DNA of 18,288 nt from Candidatus Bathycorpusculum fermentans (GCA_009787175.1 WRGM01000154.1:1-18288); one strand, 5' to 3'. Shown: positions 7,624 to 14,597, numbered from the stretch's first letter. Translations and numbers: made by a program. The notes: generated from the letters alone by a model not told the origin.

Positions 7624-8682
7624 TTAGGCTAAGCCCTTAGAAACATAGAGCTCAGCACTTAAAATACCACCACCTGCAGCACCCCTAACCGTGTTATGAC
7701 CCAAACACATGTACTTAAAAGACATAATAGGATCCTTACGTATCCTACCAACAACAACACTCATACCACAACCCGCATCACGATCAAATCTGGGTTGAGG
7801 ACGATTCTTTTCATGCCGCACAACAATCGGATTAACAGGAGCACTGGGCAACTTAAGTCTTTGAGGCTCACCCTCAAACTTTACAAAAGCCTCCTCAATT
7901 TCATCCAAAGTTGGATCCTGCTCAAGCTTTATAAAAACAGACTCCAAGTGACCATCTTTAACATTAACACGATTACAACTTGCACTAAGCTGAAAATCTG
8001 CATTCTGCACACTACCACAAGAGTATTTACCTAAAATTTTTAGAGCTTCAGCTTCCATTTTTTCTTCTTCCCCCGAAATAAATGGAACAACATTATCAAT
8101 AATATCTAGAGAAGAAACACCCGGATACCCAGCACCACTTAACGCCTGCATAGTAGAGACCATAACTTGCTTTAAACCAAACTGCATAAGAGGCTTTAGC
8201 GTAATTGCAAGCTGAATTGTGCTACAGTTAGGATCTGTTGCAATAAAACCTTTCCAACCACGTAATTTCTGTTGAATTTTAACCATTTCTGCATGATCAG
8301 GGTTAACTTCAGGAATTAGTAAAGGAACATCCTTATCCATACGATGAGCACTGGTTTTACTAAAAACAGGATAGAGCGCCCCAAATTGTGTCTCCACTGA
8401 ACCGGCTAGATCACCTGGAAGAGAAGAAAACACTAAATCCACCTCTCCTACCTGCTCTACAGAGGATACATCAGCATTTACAATAGGCATTTCAGCAATT
8501 TCTTTAGGCAACTCAGTTTCCATAAGCCAAGGACACGCATCTTTATATTTTTTACCTGCTGACCGCTCAGATGCAGCAAGCACAGTTATTTGGAACCAAG
8601 GATGACCCTGTAATAATTGTATAAACCGTTGACCAACGGCTCCAGTTGCGCCTAAAATGGCTACTTTACGCTTCATAGACAT
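7624..8682 (-). CDS. asd: Aspartate-semialdehyde dehydrogenase
   Basis: This 352-residue enzyme reduces aspartyl phosphate to aspartate semialdehyde with NADPH, at the branch point for lysine, threonine and methionine. The nucleotide-binding GATGAVG lies at 11-17, and the catalytic Cys153 is in TDPNCSTIQL. The segments SGAGYPGVSSLDI and DNVVPFISGEEEKM are typical of the archaeal/fungal-type Asd. The ATG at 8682 has AAGGAAGA 6 nt upstream. It is 63 bp downstream of dapB, the longest gap in the cluster, and that gap holds a terminator-like hairpin and a TATA-like sequence. Aspartokinase, which makes its substrate, is not in the window. Confidence 0.95.
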   Translation of the reverse strand: MSMKRKVAILGATGAVGQRFIQLLQGHPWFQITVLAASERSAGKKYKDACPWLMETELPKEIAEMPIVNADVSSVEQVGEVDLVFSSLPGDLAGSVETQFGALYPVFSKTSAHRMDKDVPLLIPEVNPDHAEMVKIQQKLRGWKGFIATDPNCSTIQLAITLKPLMQFGLKQVMVSTMQALSGAGYPGVSSLDIIDNVVPFISGEEEKMEAEALKILGKYSCGSVQNADFQLSASCNRVNVKDGHLESVFIKLEQDPTLDEIEEAFVKFEGEPQRLKLPSAPVNPIVVRHEKNRPQPRFDRDAGCGMSVVVGRIRKDPIMSFKYMCLGHNTVRGAAGGGILSAELYVSKGLA

Positions 8683-8703
8683 GTTAATTCTTCCTTTACA
8701 CTT

Positions 8704-8713
8704 TGTATATTAT
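8704..8713 (-). promoter_or_regulatory. Possible internal promoter before asd
   Basis: The minus strand reads ATAATATACA about 26 bp upstream of the asd ATG, directly after the terminator-like hairpin. This could restart transcription for asd-lysA-dapF-dapL. AT-rich sequence makes chance matches likely. Confidence 0.35.
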
Positions 8714-8719
8714 CTTGAT

Positions 8720-8749
8720 AAAAAAGTTAGCGGGCAAAAAACTCGCTAA
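8720..8749 (-). terminator. Hairpin plus T-run between dapB and asd
   Basis: On the minus strand TTAGCG (8749-8744, overlapping the dapB stop) pairs perfectly with CGCTAA (8732-8727) across an 11-nt loop. A run of six T follows at 8725-8720. This resembles an intrinsic terminator or attenuator within the lysine cluster. Confidence 0.45.
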
Positions 8750-9540
8750 GTTAAACCCAAAACATCAGCCATATTGTATATTTTAGGCGTATCTTGCTTG
8801 TTTAACCATTCAGCCGCATAAATTACACCCTGTGCAAGGGCGCAACGAGAAAATGCAGTGTGTTCAATTCGTAACATTTCATGTGGACCCGCAATTGTCA
8901 GATTATGAATACCAGAAACGCCTCCAGCACGTAGCGAAGTTATTTCCATTTCATCGGGCTGTCTTGAACTCATTCCTTCTCGTCCAGTAACGGTTTTTGT
9001 GTAATTTCGCATATTTGAAACGATTTCTCCAAGCTGCATAGCGGTTCCACTGGGAGCATCTTTCTTTCCTGTGTGGTGAATTTCATTTATGCTAAAGTCA
9101 TAGTTTTGGGGAAAAGCCTTGAGAGTATCTATGAGTTTGAAGAAAATATTTACGCCTACACTGTAATTGGGAGAGAATACTACTGGGACTTTACCATTCA
9201 TTGCATCAATGATTACACGGTTTTGCTCGGAAGTAAAACCTGTGGTGCCAAGCACTATACGTTTCCTTTGACCTACAACTATGGGAATGTTTACTAAATC
9301 AGCTGGGGGAGAGGTGAAACTTATGAAAACATCAGCATCTGAGAGTGCACGGATAAGTTGCTCACTAGGCAAGATTTCTGTGTCTTGATTAGATATTCCC
9401 AAGTTTCGAAGAGTTTTACCTACAGCTAGGCAGCTTGAAAATTCTATAGCACCAACAGTTTGTATACCCTTAGAGTAGGCTTCCTGAATGATTGCAGTTC
9501 CCATTCTTCCTGCTGCGCCTGCGACACATAGTTTAAGCAT
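8746..9540 (-). CDS. dapB: 4-hydroxy-tetrahydrodipicolinate reductase
   Basis: This 264-residue NAD(P)H-dependent enzyme makes tetrahydrodipicolinate, the DapL substrate, from the DapA product. The dinucleotide-binding motif GAAGRMG lies at 8-14. The catalytic segment INEIHHTGKKDAPSGTA at 151-167 contains the His (H155) and Lys (K159) expected for acid-base catalysis and substrate binding. The start codon overlaps the end of dapA by 8 bp (ATGCTTAA), indicating translational coupling. Length is usual for the family. Confidence 0.96.
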   Translation of the reverse strand: MLKLCVAGAAGRMGTAIIQEAYSKGIQTVGAIEFSSCLAVGKTLRNLGISNQDTEILPSEQLIRALSDADVFISFTSPPADLVNIPIVVGQRKRIVLGTTGFTSEQNRVIIDAMNGKVPVVFSPNYSVGVNIFFKLIDTLKAFPQNYDFSINEIHHTGKKDAPSGTAMQLGEIVSNMRNYTKTVTGREGMSSRQPDEMEITSLRAGGVSGIHNLTIAGPHEMLRIEHTAFSRCALAQGVIYAAEWLNKQDTPKIYNMADVLGLT

Positions 9541-10570
9541 ATGTTAATCCCACAAGGCACTCCTTGTTGTATAAGCGGTCCTTAAGGTTTACGCCGAAAT
9601 AGTCAGCAATTGGCTCAAGCACTTGCGGGTTTGTTTCGTAAACTTTGTGTGCGTTTGCTAAAACAATTTCAAGACCAGCAGGAGTCATTTTACCTAAGGG
9701 TTGTCTGCAAGGGCCTGACGGCATGCCTAGAATATTCATCAGCGTTTTAAATGCAAGAGGATTTCTAGCCTTGCATGTGACAGACCCGTATGGGGTTACT
9801 TCCTGTGTTTTTACAGTAACTATGTCAAAGAGCGGCTGTAGAGCTTGATGAATTGTTTTTGCAGCTTCTTTATTTCCGTCAAGTACGTAGTGAATCATAT
9901 CTGTCACTGCACCTGGCGCAATATTAGATACCACAGAGATTGCACCCACTGCCTCAACGCGTGGATCCACCATCATGTTGTATGTTTTATCATCATCGCC
10001 GCTTAGAATTTCAAAGTTTTTTCCGCATAGCTGTCTGGTCAGTATCATATTTTCTATGTCGCCTGTTGCTTCTTTTACGCAATGTACATTTGGGTATTGT
10101 TGGTGGAGTATTGCGAGGTCTTGTGGGAAGAGTTGCGTTCCAGTACGCCCGGGGATTATGTATGGGATTATATGCATTTTTGGAAATTGCTTTGCTATAG
10201 GTTCTATGTATTCTCGACGGATTTCGAGAGAACTTGGGCCGTTATAGTATGGGTCAACAAGTAAAACTGCATTTATACCTGCTTCTTCAGCATGTTGAGT
10301 TCCGTTGATTGCTTCCTGTGTAGAGTTACTTCCAGTGCCTGCGATGGTAAAACATTTGTTGTTGGCGTATTCGCCGGTTTTTTCAATTACTTTGCTATGT
10401 TCTTCCCAGTTTAGGGTTGGTGATTCTCCCGTTGTGCCTACAGCGAGTAAACCATCTATACCTTCTTGGATTTGGAAGTCTACTAGGCGGTGTAAGCCTT
10501 CGTAGTCTACCTGTTGATCTGCAGTCATAGGGGTAATTAGGGCCGTTGTGCAGCCGCGGAATGTGAACAT
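9533..10570 (-). CDS. dapA: 4-hydroxy-tetrahydrodipicolinate synthase
   Basis: This enzyme condenses pyruvate with aspartate semialdehyde as the first committed step to lysine. It is a class I aldolase-type barrel: GTTGES at 45-50, DPYYNGP at 106-112, the catalytic Tyr137 in PYIIPGRTG and the Schiff-base Lys166 in VKEATGD. DapA has close relatives (NAL, KDG aldolase), but the cluster context decides. I start at ATG 10570 (345 residues): AGAGG lies 8 nt upstream and the TATA-box distance places the mRNA start between the two candidate ATGs. An in-frame ATG at 10591 would add seven residues (MQKEENQ) and lacks a ribosome-binding site. Typical DapA is about 290-300 residues; the excess is a C-terminal extension of roughly 35-45 residues. 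Confidence 0.94.
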   Translation of the reverse strand: MFTFRGCTTALITPMTADQQVDYEGLHRLVDFQIQEGIDGLLAVGTTGESPTLNWEEHSKVIEKTGEYANNKCFTIAGTGSNSTQEAINGTQHAEEAGINAVLLVDPYYNGPSSLEIRREYIEPIAKQFPKMHIIPYIIPGRTGTQLFPQDLAILHQQYPNVHCVKEATGDIENMILTRQLCGKNFEILSGDDDKTYNMMVDPRVEAVGAISVVSNIAPGAVTDMIHYVLDGNKEAAKTIHQALQPLFDIVTVKTQEVTPYGSVTCKARNPLAFKTLMNILGMPSGPCRQPLGKMTPAGLEIVLANAHKVYETNPQVLEPIADYFGVNLKDRLYNKECLVGLTYA

Positions 10571-10606
10571 TTGATTTTCCTCTTTTTGCATAAGTGTTAG
10601 ATTTGG

Positions 10607-10614
10607 TATTTAAA
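10607..10614 (-). promoter_or_regulatory. TATA box of the lysine cluster
   Basis: The minus strand reads TTTAAATA, preceded by an A-rich stretch. An mRNA start about 25 bp downstream falls near 10585, between the two possible dapA ATGs, which supports the inner one with its AGAGG site. I see no lysine-riboswitch-like leader. Confidence 0.55.
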
Positions 10615-10817
10615 TTTTACGAGTGTCGCATAAATTTTTCATAAAACGTAATTCAAACAAAAATATTAGACTTCAACATAAATATAAATACGCAAACAGT
10701 AAAATAGTCATGTTTTTTGTTTGGGAAAATAAATCTTACACTAAACACGATTAACTACAAAGTCAAATGACTAAAAAAATAAGAAAAGAGTTGGCTGATG
10801 GCGCACTACGAAAAGGG

Positions 10818-11015
10818 TTAGCCTTTACCTTTTTCTTCTTTACCGTAGTATTCGGTCCATTTTAGTTTACGGGCATCTCTGCCGAATTCCAAGCTGCTTT
10901 TTTTACATTTGCTTGAATCAAACCACAAAATGGAACCGTCATTTTTAACGTACATCATGCCTGTACCTGATGGGAAATCAACACCACAGAATGAACATTT
11001 TCTTGCTTTTGGCAT
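10818..11015 (-). CDS. rpl24e: Large-subunit ribosomal protein L24e
   Basis: This is a 65-residue zinc-ribbon ribosomal protein of the archaeal/eukaryotic large subunit. The N-terminus MPKARKCSFCG and the body GTGMMYVKNDG are characteristic, as is LKWTEYYG near the end. The archaeal form normally has four Cys ligands (CxxC and CxxxC); here the third is Asp (D33 in WFDSSKC), leaving C7, C10 and C37. I start at ATG 11015; a TTG two codons upstream is less likely, and GGAG lies about 10 nt before the ATG. It is the third gene after L7Ae and S28e, a conserved archaeal order. Confidence 0.93.
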   Translation of the reverse strand: MPKARKCSFCGVDFPSGTGMMYVKNDGSILWFDSSKCKKSSLEFGRDARKLKWTEYYGKEEKGKG

Positions 11016-11037
11016 GACCAATCATCTCCATTTGTGC

Positions 11038-11271
11038 CTATCGAGTAATTTTCTTTGCTTCACGTTCTGTCTCACGGAGCATTAAGATATCCTGTGCTCT
11101 CACAGGTCCTTTAACGTTTCGTGTGATTATTCTTCCTTTATCCTTGCCGTCCATGATGCGCACTCTGACCTGAGTGATTTCACCGGTTACGCCTGTGCGC
11201 CCGATGACCTGTATAACTTCTGCGGGAATTAACTCTTCCTGCGCTGCAGCGCGAACTTCTTTAGTACTCAT
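11038..11271 (-). CDS. rps28e: Small-subunit ribosomal protein S28e
   Basis: This 77-residue protein has the S28e OB-like fold. AEVIQVIGRTGVTGEITQVR and the C-terminal LRETEREA segment are nearly invariant in archaeal and eukaryotic S28e. Its ATG overlaps the L7Ae stop by one base (TAATG), a coupled arrangement, and L24e follows 22 bp later. Length is slightly above the usual 65-75 residues because of a charged N-terminal stretch. Confidence 0.96.
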   Translation of the reverse strand: MSTKEVRAAAQEELIPAEVIQVIGRTGVTGEITQVRVRIMDGKDKGRIITRNVKGPVRAQDILMLRETEREAKKITR

Positions 11272-11645
11272 TACTGAGTTCCTCGTTTAACCTGTTCAAG
11301 TCGTGTGACTATTTCTTTTATCAAACTTGAAGTTTCTCTAATTATGCACGCTGCTGCACATGGAACGTCAATGCCTATTGCTTTCCCCAAGGCTTCTTTT
11401 GTTGGAACAAACACGTAGGGAATTTTTCGTTCATCACAGAGCAAAGGTAAATGTGCAATAACTTCTGGAGGATCAACATCCTCAGCTATTACGACAAGTT
11501 TGGCTATTGAACGCTCAACAGCTTTCGTGGCTTCGTTAGTTCCTTTTCTAACTGCGCCAGATTTCGAAGCGGCTGATAGGGCTTCATAGGTTGCATCTAC
11601 GACTTCTTGTGGTATATCAATTTTTACATAGAATGGTTTTGTCAT
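11271..11645 (-). CDS. rpl7ae: Ribosomal protein L7Ae, kink-turn RNA-binding protein
   Basis: This 124-residue member of the L7Ae/L30e family binds kink-turn RNA. In archaea it belongs to the large subunit and is also a core subunit of C/D and H/ACA RNPs and RNase P. The kink-turn contact motif RKGTNEATKAVE lies at about 33-45, and LVVIAEDVDPPEV follows at 50-62. GGGTGAGG upstream provides the ribosome-binding site. The gene diverges from gar1, another H/ACA RNP protein, so the two face each other across one 163-bp control region. Confidence 0.97.
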   Translation of the reverse strand: MTKPFYVKIDIPQEVVDATYEALSAASKSGAVRKGTNEATKAVERSIAKLVVIAEDVDPPEVIAHLPLLCDERKIPYVFVPTKEALGKAIGIDVPCAAACIIRETSSLIKEIVTRLEQVKRGTQ

Positions 11646-11690
11646 TTTTTCTTGACCTCACCCTTTTAAGGTAGAATCATATCAATGCTT

Positions 11691-11703
11691 CTTATTAAAT
11701 AAG
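11691..11703 (-). promoter_or_regulatory. TATA-like dyad upstream of L7Ae
   Basis: CTTATT-A-AATAAG is a perfect dyad centred about 50 bp from the L7Ae ATG. Its AT core could act as a TATA box giving a leader of about 20-25 nt that contains the ribosome-binding site. Confidence 0.4.
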
Positions 11704-11755
11704 CTTTCTGCTAAAGTTTACCTATACTTGACCGTTACATGATTGAGAAAACAAA

Positions 11756-11773
11756 AGCTTTAAATGTAAAGCT
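11756..11773 (+). promoter_or_regulatory. gar1-tfb TATA box within an inverted repeat
   Basis: AGCTTTA-AATG-TAAAGCT is a perfect 7-4-7 inverted repeat. It covers the TATA-like TTTAAATG (11759-11766), with AAAAG upstream as BRE. Transcription would start near 11785, leaving about 22 nt of leader with GAGGG before the TTG start. A factor bound here would block TBP. Confidence 0.5.
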
Positions 11774-11808
11774 ACGTTGAGCTTCATGTTTTTCTGAGGG
11801 ATATAAAA

Positions 11809-12054
11809 TTGCAGAAAATTGGTAAGGCGTTAAGTATTACACCATCAAATAGTCTTATTGTAAAAACAGATAACCCTCCGAAGATTGGCTGTGAAGTTGC
11901 AGATGAAAATTTTACTATAGTAGGTAAAGTTTTTGATATGATAGGTCCTGTATCATCACCATATGCAGTAATTAAGGTAAATGTGAAAAATCCTACAGCA
12001 TTATTGAGTAAACCATTATATTTACTTCACACGAAAGCGCGGAGTAAAAGATAG
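11809..12054 (+). CDS. gar1: H/ACA RNA-protein complex subunit Gar1
   Basis: At 81 residues this is the core Gar1 beta-barrel, without the eukaryotic GAR extensions. VGKVFDMIGPVSSPY at 38-52 is the family signature. Gar1 binds the pseudouridine synthase Cbf5 and promotes substrate turnover in H/ACA-guided rRNA modification. Translation starts at TTG (11809-11811), with GAGGG 8 nt upstream; no ATG is available near the conserved N-terminus. The gene is 1 bp from the tfb start, and gar1-tfb adjacency is a known archaeal arrangement. Confidence 0.95.
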   Translation: MQKIGKALSITPSNSLIVKTDNPPKIGCEVADENFTIVGKVFDMIGPVSSPYAVIKVNVKNPTALLSKPLYLLHTKARSKR

Positions 12055-12055
12055 C

Positions 12056-13036
12056 ATGGTTGAAGGCAGTAAAGGTGACAACGAGGAACTGCCTGAAATT
12101 GATCCAATTCTGAAAGAGAAAATTACGGAAATAAAAAAATGTCCTAAATGCTTTAGCACCAAGTTGATAATCAGTTCTGAGCCTGCTGAAGCTGTTTGCA
12201 TGGAATGTGAATTTGTTGTTAATCAGGAAACTATAGATAGAATAGTAGAAAAGAAGGCTTTTGATGAAAAGCAGAAATCAAACAAGGTAAAAGTTGAAGC
12301 TCCTTTAACGTTTACTATCCATAAAAAAGGAGCAGCAACAGTTATTGACTGGCATAATAGAGGAGATAGACAGAGTAAAAGTTTTTCAACTGGTCAGAAG
12401 GCTCAGGTTTACTATCTACGTAATTGGAAAAGACGAGTGAGGATTACAGGTTCAACAGAGCGTAATTTAACTTATGCCCTATCTGAAATAACAAAAACGG
12501 CTAATAAACTACATTTACCCAAAAACATTTTGGAAACAGCATCAGGTATTTACCAAAAAGCGTTAGAAGAGCATTTAATTAATGGGCGCTCCATTCGAGA
12601 AATAGCAACAGCTTCGCTGTATATAGCATGCAGACAAAGCGGACTGTCCAAAACCCTTGACGATATAGCGCACGCTTCAGATGTAGATAAAAAAGAGTTA
12701 GGAAAGGCTTATCGTTTTCTGATAAAAAAGCTTGACTATGTAATATCGCCACTTCAACCAGATCAATGCATAGCTAAATTTTCTAACAAAGCGGCGGTGC
12801 AAGAAAAAGTTGAAGATATAGTGCAGAAAATTCTTACATCCGCAAAAGATAGTAAACTTACTGTAGGTCGCAGTCCAACAGGTATCGCGGCGGCTGCAGG
12901 TTATATAGCATTGGTTTTAGTCAATGAGCGGAAGACCCAGAAAGAAATTGCTGATATTGCGCAGACTACTGAGATAACCATTAGGAATCGTTATAGAGAA
13001 CTTGTAAGTCGGTTAATGTTTGAAATAAGTCTATAG
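12056..13036 (+). CDS. tfb: Transcription initiation factor B (TFB), divergent
   Basis: TFB (326 residues here) binds TBP-TATA-BRE and recruits archaeal RNA polymerase. The N-terminal zinc ribbon has C29/C32 and C48/C51. The B-reader/linker region follows (about 64-100), then two cyclin-fold repeats (about 120-215 and 220-320). ERNLTYALSEITK, IREIATASLYIACR and the C-terminal ITIRNRYRELV helix are typical. Two features are less so: the EWR-like part of the B-reader reads VEKKAFDEKQ without Trp, and the linker reads TIHKKGAATVI where TIHDKGLSTVI is common. This suggests one of several TFB paralogs with altered promoter melting. It starts 1 bp after gar1 ends. Confidence 0.93.
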   Translation: MVEGSKGDNEELPEIDPILKEKITEIKKCPKCFSTKLIISSEPAEAVCMECEFVVNQETIDRIVEKKAFDEKQKSNKVKVEAPLTFTIHKKGAATVIDWHNRGDRQSKSFSTGQKAQVYYLRNWKRRVRITGSTERNLTYALSEITKTANKLHLPKNILETASGIYQKALEEHLINGRSIREIATASLYIACRQSGLSKTLDDIAHASDVDKKELGKAYRFLIKKLDYVISPLQPDQCIAKFSNKAAVQEKVEDIVQKILTSAKDSKLTVGRSPTGIAAAAGYIALVLVNERKTQKEIADIAQTTEITIRNRYRELVSRLMFEISL

Positions 13037-13042
13037 TGTTCC

Positions 13043-13079
13043 TTTTTGTCTTTTTTGTCAATATTTGTTTATTTTTTTT
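13043..13079 (+). terminator. T-tract terminator after tfb
   Basis: Runs of five, six and eight T begin seven bases after the tfb stop. Archaeal RNA polymerase terminates at such tracts without needing a hairpin. Confidence 0.55.
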
Positions 13080-13180
13080 GCGTATTTTTGTAAGAGTGGG
13101 TTAAAGTAAATGTAAGTATACTATAAACATGATAAAATGACAAGTAGTTTTTTAAGCGTGGTTTTTTCATATCTAGGCAT

Positions 13181-13795
13181 ATGCCCTATAAATTTACTTT
13201 CGATTTGTCAAAGGTGCCGAGGTTTTTCTTTACCGAGCTTGCTACGGTGAGTTATCATACGGGTATGCATACGACTGTTTTAAAGACCTCTAGGGATATA
13301 ATAAAAAAATTTAAAATTGAGGAAGTAACAGGGTTAAACATTAATGATGCCGTAGTTTTGCTTAACGATTTAATGAATATGCATGCAGAAAATATGATAG
13401 AGCGCAGTAAATTTTTAGAGAGTGAAAAGAGGGCGCTTTTGTTGCCGCATTGTTCAAGAAAATATTTGGATAGTCGTTGTAGAGCAATTTTTGATACAAG
13501 TATTCCCAGTTATGTCTGTTCACATTGTTCGGAGGATTGTCTTGTAAGTCAGGCGGATAAAGTAGCTAGAGAAAAGGGTTATGATGTATTTATTTTGTCA
13601 GGTGGTAGTTGTATTTCCAAAATTTTGAATAGCCCAAAATATGGAGGGGTTATTGGTGTGGCATGTGGTGAGGAAGTTAAAATGTTACGTCCGCTGTTAA
13701 ATAATATGAATATAGCAGGACAGGCTATACCATTGTTGAAAAATGGGTGTACGAACACGGTTTTTAGTATAGAGACACTTGAAAAAACGCTTTGA
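13181..13795 (+). CDS. DUF116-family cysteine-rich protein
   Basis: This 204-residue protein matches the DUF116 pattern in its second half: LLLPHCSR (88-93), YVCSHCSEDC (111-120), FILSGGSC (137-144), GVIGVACGEE (156-165) and LLKNGCTNT (185-193). Eight cysteines (91, 100, 113, 116, 120, 144, 162, 190) suggest an iron-sulfur or other metal site. No enzymatic function is established for this family that I can name. The N-terminal 85 residues are helical, with hydrophobic stretches but no clear signal peptide. It starts at the ATG overlapping a GGCATATGCC palindrome; TATACTATAAAC near 13115-13126 is a possible promoter. It stands alone, so context gives no clue. Confidence 0.8.
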   Translation: MPYKFTFDLSKVPRFFFTELATVSYHTGMHTTVLKTSRDIIKKFKIEEVTGLNINDAVVLLNDLMNMHAENMIERSKFLESEKRALLLPHCSRKYLDSRCRAIFDTSIPSYVCSHCSEDCLVSQADKVAREKGYDVFILSGGSCISKILNSPKYGGVIGVACGEEVKMLRPLLNNMNIAGQAIPLLKNGCTNTVFSIETLEKTL

Positions 13796-13907
13796 GCAAC
13801 AATTAACAGCAAAAGTTCAAGTTTATAGCAGGCATAATTTGTATCATAAAGGGTTAAGAGTATACCAGATTAAAGTTTAAGTAAGTAAAATGGAAAGAAG
13901 AAGATTA

Positions 13908-14069
13908 TTATTTTACTATTTCTCGTTTCTTCCAACGTAGATTTTTACCTTTGCATTTTCGGCATTTTACTGCTGACTCTGCATTTCGTGCGCCACAGTC
14001 GCGGCAAATTTTCATGTATAATCTGTTCTTTTGAGCGATTGTTTTCTTAACTGGATCTAATATTGGCAT
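13908..14069 (-). CDS. rpl40e: Large-subunit ribosomal protein L40e
   Basis: This 53-residue gene reads MPILDPVKKTIAQKNRLYM at the start and ends in WKKREIVK. The zinc ribbon CRDC...CRKC (C22, C25, C36, C39) and the basic tail match archaeal L40e, which lacks the ubiquitin fusion found in eukaryotes. The ATG at 14069 has AAGGA about 10 nt upstream. It lies 69 bp downstream of the HTH/RAM regulator on the same strand and may share its transcript. Confidence 0.93.
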   Translation of the reverse strand: MPILDPVKKTIAQKNRLYMKICRDCGARNAESAVKCRKCKGKNLRWKKREIVK

Positions 14070-14138
14070 TGATGATATCCTTCTGCTCCACCCTGATGGT
14101 TAACTATCAAATATATCTTTTGTCTAAATTTTTGTAAT

Positions 14139-14597
14139 TTATTTGATTACATCAATTGTAACATAAGAACGGGTGTCTTCTATGCCATCAATACTGTAGA
14201 GTTTTTTGAGGACCTCATCGAGATTTTCACGTTCAACCATAATTAAAGCGTCAACATTACCAGCTATACGGAAAGCTCTGGAAATTGTCAACTGTTGAAT
14301 TTGCTCATACACCTTAATACGTTTTACCGGAGAAACTTTGAGCAAAATAAAAGCAGGTGTTGAAGATATGCCTAAAACAGTAAGACCTTTATCAGTAACA
14401 TCAATAAAGCCTCTACCAGTTCGGATGTAACCAAGAATTTTTAGTTTACGGAGATGAACATTTAGAGCCTGACGACTTACACCTAATTGACTTGATAACT
14501 CATCTTGTTTAACGCGGAGCGTGTAGGTACTAGTTGATTTTCCATTTTCATATAGCGTTTTAAGAAGCTGCATTGAGCGTTTAGTTAATGGCTCCAA
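14139..14597 (-). CDS. Winged-HTH transcriptional regulator with Lrp/AsnC-type RAM domain
   Basis: This 152-residue protein has an N-terminal winged helix-turn-helix. QDELSSQLGVSRQALNVHLRK (31-51) provides the recognition helices, and a beta-wing GYIRTGRGFIDVTDKG (56-71) follows. The C-terminal half, about 82-152 (AFILLKVSP... DALIMVE... SYVTIDVIK), has the beta-alpha-beta-beta-alpha-beta pattern of an Lrp/AsnC RAM ligand-sensing domain. The order is that of Lrp, but the DNA-binding part has a longer wing, closer to Crp or ArsR types. Translation probably starts at TTG 14597, with GAGGG 7 nt upstream; the first in-frame ATG would cut eight residues. A perfect palindrome upstream suggests autoregulation. 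The effector is unknown, an amino acid being the usual case for this domain. Confidence 0.82.
   Translation of the reverse strand: MEPLTKRSMQLLKTLYENGKSTSTYTLRVKQDELSSQLGVSRQALNVHLRKLKILGYIRTGRGFIDVTDKGLTVLGISSTPAFILLKVSPVKRIKVYEQIQQLTISRAFRIAGNVDALIMVERENLDEVLKKLYSIDGIEDTRSYVTIDVIK

Noticed and set aside
9940..10264. Three overlapping plus-strand frames opposite dapA
   Set aside because: They are antisense to conserved dapA sequence; their length comes from the G/T-rich strand bias, which lowers stop frequency in other frames.
10592..10817. Possible lysine riboswitch or leader RNA upstream of dapA
   Set aside because: The TATA box leaves only a leader of about 15 nt, and no structured element is evident in the region beyond it.
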